The notes beneath the pieces were generated by a model. It had not been told where the DNA came from, did not search any database, and saw nothing but the letters and a program-made list of their open reading frames with translations. The position numbers were made by a program, and so were the translations under genes. From Acidimicrobiia bacterium (GTDB taxonomy: Bacteria; Actinomycetota; Acidimicrobiia; IMCC26256; PALSA-555), in NCBI GenBank assembly GCA_022865365.1, contig JALHSW010000079.1, positions 1 to 42,034 of the forward strand: 42,034 bases of DNA, written 5' to 3'. Below are positions 39,045 through 42,034 of this stretch, piece after piece. How positions within the stretch are numbered: position 1 is the first letter of the stretch; each line of letters opens with the position of its first letter.

Positions 39045-40127
39045 ATGGCGACGCGCGTCCCACCGGCGTGGGTGATCCGCCCACTCCTCGCCGCGCGCAA
39101 CGGCGTCGCGAAGCTCCACCGGGGCATGGTGCCGCCCGAGGTACCCCTGCTCGAGCGATCGCTCGGCCTCGTCGACACCAAGGCACTCGCCGTCGCCGCC
39201 GAGCTGGGCATCGCGGATCACCTCGCCGGCGGCCCGCGGAGCGCATCAGACCTGGCGAGCGCCTGCTCGGCCGATGCCGACGCACTCGATCGCCTGTTGC
39301 GCTTCCTCACGGGGCGCGGCGTGTTCCGAACCACGCGCGACGGCTCCTACCGCAACAACCAGTCGTCGGAGCTCCTCCGGAGCGACCACCCGGGCTCGAT
39401 GCGGGCCTGGGTTCGCTTCTACGGCGCCGACTGGCATGTCGCGAGCTGGAACCGCCTCGACCACTCGATCCAGACGGGGAAGGCCGCGGCCGAGGTTGCG
39501 CTCGGTCACCCGTTTTGGGAGTACCTCACCGAGGTGGACCCCGACGCCGGTGCGCTGTTCGACGCCGCGATGGCATCGACCACGGCAATCCAGATGGATC
39601 TGGTCGGGAGGAAGTACGACTTCGTCGGCCGGGTGTGCGACATCGGGGGCGGTACCGGAACGCTGCTCGCGTCCGTGCTCCAGGCGAACCCCGGCACCAC
39701 CGGCGTGCTGTTCGACCTGCCGACGGTGGTGGCGAAGGCCCCTCCGGTACTCGAAGCGGCCGGCGTCACCGATCGCGTCGAGATCATCGGGGGCAGCTTC
39801 TTCGAATCGGTGCCCGCGGGGTGCGACCGCTACCTGATGCAGGCGATCGTGCACGACTGGGACGACGACTCGTGCGTGCAGCTCCTGACGAAGTGTCGCG
39901 AAGCGATGGGTCCCGGCGGACGCGTGCTCGTGCTCGAGGCGATCGTGCCCGAGCACGACGGCGATCACTTCGTGAAGGCCGTCGACCTCGAGATGCTCGT
40001 CGACACCGGCGCCGGACGGGAGCGCACCCGGGCGCAATTCGACTCCCTGTTCGCGCGTGCCGGCCTCCGCGTGCGCACGGTCGTCCCGATCGCAGTATCG
40101 AGCCTCTTCGAGCTCGAACCCGCCTGA
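39045..40127 (+). CDS. O-methyltransferase (COMT-like)
   Basis: 360 residues. N-terminal dimerisation/winged-helix region (KALAVAAELGIADHLAGGPRSASDLA, with LDRLLRFLTGRGVF), then the SAM-binding CDIGGGTGTLLASVL, acidic DLPTVV, and HDWDDDSCVQLL, whose His corresponds to the catalytic base of caffeate/hydroxyneurosporene O-methyltransferases. Acts on a hydroxyl of an aromatic or polyketide-like compound by family analogy. GGAGG ribosome site 8 nt before the ATG. Convergent with the SDR gene 7 bp away. Confidence 0.87.
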   Translation: MATRVPPAWVIRPLLAARNGVAKLHRGMVPPEVPLLERSLGLVDTKALAVAAELGIADHLAGGPRSASDLASACSADADALDRLLRFLTGRGVFRTTRDGSYRNNQSSELLRSDHPGSMRAWVRFYGADWHVASWNRLDHSIQTGKAAAEVALGHPFWEYLTEVDPDAGALFDAAMASTTAIQMDLVGRKYDFVGRVCDIGGGTGTLLASVLQANPGTTGVLFDLPTVVAKAPPVLEAAGVTDRVEIIGGSFFESVPAGCDRYLMQAIVHDWDDDSCVQLLTKCREAMGPGGRVLVLEAIVPEHDGDHFVKAVDLEMLVDTGAGRERTRAQFDSLFARAGLRVRTVVPIAVSSLFELEPA

Positions 40128-40134
40128 GTTCTCC

Positions 40135-41040
40135 CTATTCGGCGCCATAGACGGGCTCGGGGTCGCGGACCTCAGCGAGCAGCTCGCGGACCACCGGACC
40201 GAGCTCGGCCGGGTCCCATCGGTCGCCCTTGCCGCGACTCGGTCCGTGATGCCACCCGTCGGCCACGCTCACCACACCGCCTTCGAGCTCGAACACTCGC
40301 CCGGTCACATCGCTCGACTGTGAGCTCCCGAGCCAGACGACGAGCGGCGACACGTTGGCCGGATCCATCGCGTCGAAGCCTGACTCCGGGCGCGCCATCA
40401 TCTCGGTGAACACGCCCTCGGTCATGCGCGTGCGCGCCGAGGGAGCGATCGCGTTGGCGGTCACACCGTAGCGACCCAGCTCGGCGGCCTGCACGAGCGT
40501 GAGCGCGGCGATGCCCGCCTTCGCTGCCGCATACGCGGCTTGCCCGACGCTGCCGAGCAGGCCGGCACCGCTGCTCGTGTTCACGATGCGACCGACGACC
40601 GGGGCACCGGCCTTGGATCGGTCGCGCCAGTACGCCGCCGCGTGCCGGCTCACCGCGAAATGTCCCTTGAGATGCACGCGCACCACCGCGTCCCACTCGT
40701 CCTCGGCCACGTTGGCGAACATGCGATCCCTGACGAACCCGGCGTTGTTGACCACGACGTCGAGCCCACCGAACGCGTCGAGCGCCGTCTGCACCAGGCG
40801 TGCGGCACCGTCGAAGTCGGCGATGTCGTCCGCATTCGCGACCGCTTCGCCACCAGCGGCGCGGATCTCCTCGACCACTTCCTCTGCCGCGTCGCTCCGC
40901 GGGTCCGAACCGTCGAGCGCGACCCCGAGGTCGTTCACGACGACCTTGGCTCCGGCCGCCGCGAAAGCGAGTGCGTGCGCGCGACCCAAGCCGCGCGCCG
41001 CCCCGGTGATGATGACGATACGGTCGTCGCAGAGGCCCAT
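40135..41040 (-). CDS. Short-chain dehydrogenase/reductase, 17-beta-HSD type 4 / MaoC-associated-like
   Basis: 301 residues. TGAARGLGRAHALAFA, VVVNDLGV, the insertion DGSDPRSDAAEEVVEEIRAAGGEAV, VVNNAGFVRDRMFANV, catalytic Ser in NTSSGAG and YAAAKAG. This is the SDR subgroup that includes the dehydrogenase part of peroxisomal multifunctional enzyme type 2, commonly 3-hydroxyacyl-CoA or steroid-type substrates. The ATG at 41040 has a -10 TACGGT 9 nt upstream, overlapping that of the divergent gene. Confidence 0.87.
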   Translation of the reverse strand: MGLCDDRIVIITGAARGLGRAHALAFAAAGAKVVVNDLGVALDGSDPRSDAAEEVVEEIRAAGGEAVANADDIADFDGAARLVQTALDAFGGLDVVVNNAGFVRDRMFANVAEDEWDAVVRVHLKGHFAVSRHAAAYWRDRSKAGAPVVGRIVNTSSGAGLLGSVGQAAYAAAKAGIAALTLVQAAELGRYGVTANAIAPSARTRMTEGVFTEMMARPESGFDAMDPANVSPLVVWLGSSQSSDVTGRVFELEGGVVSVADGWHHGPSRGKGDRWDPAELGPVVRELLAEVRDPEPVYGAE

Positions 41041-41048
41041 GGGGCGGT

Positions 41049-41055
41049 TACCGTA
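41049..41055. promoter_or_regulatory. Overlapping divergent -10 elements
   Basis: The 7-bp TACCGTA contains TACCGT on plus (41049-41054, 6 nt before GTG 41061) and TACGGT on minus (41055-41050, 9 nt before ATG 41040). RNA polymerase can occupy only one at a time. Confidence 0.5.
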
Positions 41056-41060
41056 CCCGC

Positions 41061-41903
41061 GTGGACTACGGGATCACGATGTTCGCAACCGACACCTCCA
41101 TGTCGGTGCCCGCCCTCGCGCGCGCGGCCGAGGAGCGCGGCTTGCACTCGCTCTTCATCCCCGAGCACACCCACATCCCGACCAGCCGTCGCACGCCGGC
41201 GCCGACCGGCGCCGCGGAGCTCGCCGAGGAGTACCGGCGCACGGTCGATCCCCTCGTCGGGCTCGCGGCGGCAGCTTCCATCACCGAGCGGATCCGCTTG
41301 GGGACCGGCATCTGTCTGATCGCCCAGCGTGAGCCGATCGTCACCGCGAAGGCGATCGCGACGATCGATCAGCTCTCGGGCGGGCGCTTCGAGCTCGGGA
41401 TCGGCTTCGGGTGGAACCACGAGGAGATGGAGGACCACGGGGTCGACCCCAAGCGGCGGCGCGACCAGGCGCGCGAGCACATGCTCGCGATGCGCGCGCT
41501 CTGGACCAATGACGTGGCATCCTTCGACGGTGAGTTCGTGCACCTCGAAGCGTCGTGGTCCTGGCCCAAGCCGGTCCGGCCGGGTGGACCGCCCGTCCTC
41601 ATCGGAGGGGCTGCCGGGCCGAAGATGTTCGCGCACATCGCCGAGTACGCCGACGGCTGGATCCCGATCGGCGGGGCCGGTGTGCGCGCTGCGCTGCCCG
41701 ACCTGCATCGCGCGTGCGAGGCAGCCGGACGAGACCCGGCCGCGTTCCGAATCATCCCCTTCGGAACGCTCCCCGATCCCGGGAAGCTCGAGTACTACGC
41801 CTCGATCGGGGTGACCGAGATCGTGCTTCGAGTTCCGACCGGAGATGCCGATACGGTCCTGCCTGTCCTCGACGACCACGCACGGGTCGTGGCCGACCAG
41901 TGA
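41061..41903 (+). CDS. LLM-class F420-dependent oxidoreductase
   Basis: 280 residues. Luciferase-like TIM barrel: DYGITMFATDTSMSVPALA at the start, GLHSLFIPEHTHIPTSRRT, RIRLGTGICLIAQREPI, LSGGRFELGIGFGWNHEEMEDHGV and GGPPVLIGGAAGPKMFAHI. This combination fits the actinobacterial TIGR03619-like F420-dependent class. The start is a GTG, probably leaderless. Together with the divergent SDR it may act on the same compound class. Confidence 0.88.
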   Translation: MDYGITMFATDTSMSVPALARAAEERGLHSLFIPEHTHIPTSRRTPAPTGAAELAEEYRRTVDPLVGLAAAASITERIRLGTGICLIAQREPIVTAKAIATIDQLSGGRFELGIGFGWNHEEMEDHGVDPKRRRDQAREHMLAMRALWTNDVASFDGEFVHLEASWSWPKPVRPGGPPVLIGGAAGPKMFAHIAEYADGWIPIGGAGVRAALPDLHRACEAAGRDPAAFRIIPFGTLPDPGKLEYYASIGVTEIVLRVPTGDADTVLPVLDDHARVVADQ

Positions 41904-41925
41904 GGGGCACGAGGGAAGGAAGCTC

Positions 41926-42034
41926 ATGAAGCGGTTCGTTCCCCTCGCGGTCGTCACGGCCCTCGGTCTCACGCTGTTCGTCGTGCCGTCCGCCGGCGCC
42001 AAGGGCACCGACATCTGCGCCTTGGTCACCAAGA
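41926..42034 (+). CDS. Secreted protein, cut by right window edge
   Basis: The first 36 codons only: MKRFVPLAVVTALGLTLFVV, then PSAGAKGTDICALVTK. Clear Sec signal peptide with cleavage near AGA/AKG, a Cys early in the mature part as in the small secreted protein at 20181-20684. Ribosome site AAGGA 5 nt before the ATG. 22 bp after the LLM gene, same strand. Family unknown. Confidence 0.7.
   Translation, partial: MKRFVPLAVVTALGLTLFVVPSAGAKGTDICALVTK

Noticed and set aside
1..42034. CRISPR arrays, tRNA or rRNA genes, insertion sequences, prophage or toxin-antitoxin genes.
   Set aside because: No spaced repeats, cloverleaf-like sequence, transposase, integrase or small toxin-like pairs were seen; base use is uniform.

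Overview
This is a high-GC actinobacterial chromosome segment with ordinary housekeeping content. Several traits fit the class Acidimicrobiia or a near relative: F420-type luciferase-like oxidoreductases, a sunset-domain protein, frequent GTG starts, and -10 hexamers (TANNNT) lying 6-9 nt ahead of start codons, which implies leaderless mRNAs. The assignment is an inference from gene content, not from a marker phylogeny. I see no rRNA, tRNA, CRISPR array, insertion sequence, phage gene or attachment site. No stretch of more than 300 bases lacks a gene.

Positions 1-18036 hold most of leucine/isoleucine synthesis in four blocks. (i) A minus-strand operon leuB-ilvE-cimA-hypothetical-truncated acyl-CoA dehydrogenase-gltX (6480 down to 1). 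(ii) A divergent pair: a transporter on the minus strand, and greA, a DUF429 gene and an acyl-CoA ligase on the plus strand (6687-10161). (iii) A regulator/antiporter operon (13458-10174) divergent from leuCD (13582-15614). (iv) leuA with a coupled methyltransferase (17832-15617). Both leuB and leuA carry complete leader-peptide attenuators: promoter, short leader ORF, hairpin, and terminator with a U-run. The leuB-ilvE-cimA leader is L/V/I-rich (MTHLTVIVIS). The leuA leader ends in a Leu triplet (LLLT). leuCD has no leader, but a 26-bp palindrome lies upstream of its start.

The most unusual gene is the 930-codon minus-strand gene at 10174-12966. It fuses a CPA2-type cation/proton antiporter to the C-terminal half of a GlnD-like protein: the helical/HD region with its HD residues gone, then two ACT domains, with no nucleotidyltransferase domain. 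A winged-helix regulator gene sits 6 bp upstream, preceded by an 11-bp-period direct repeat typical of OmpR-type operators. This looks like an ion transporter wired to a small-molecule (perhaps amino acid) sensor.

Positions 18088-29368 carry a sunset-domain protein, serA, a small secreted protein, an aspartate-type aminotransferase, a DEAD-box helicase with a structured 5' leader, an HhH-GPD repair protein and VOC protein sharing a symmetric divergent promoter, a two-component system, an EEP-family hydrolase, a glucosaminidase-like lipoprotein, and an ECF sigma/anti-sigma pair.

Positions 29597-42034 are accessory metabolism: an LLM oxidoreductase, a P450 with its 3Fe-4S ferredoxin, an MFS exporter, two SDRs, two tandem-duplicated solute-binding proteins without permeases, a thiolase, an O-methyltransferase, a second LLM oxidoreductase and the start of a secreted protein. 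Together these suggest oxidation or modification of lipid- or terpenoid-like compounds, but no pathway can be named from the sequence alone.
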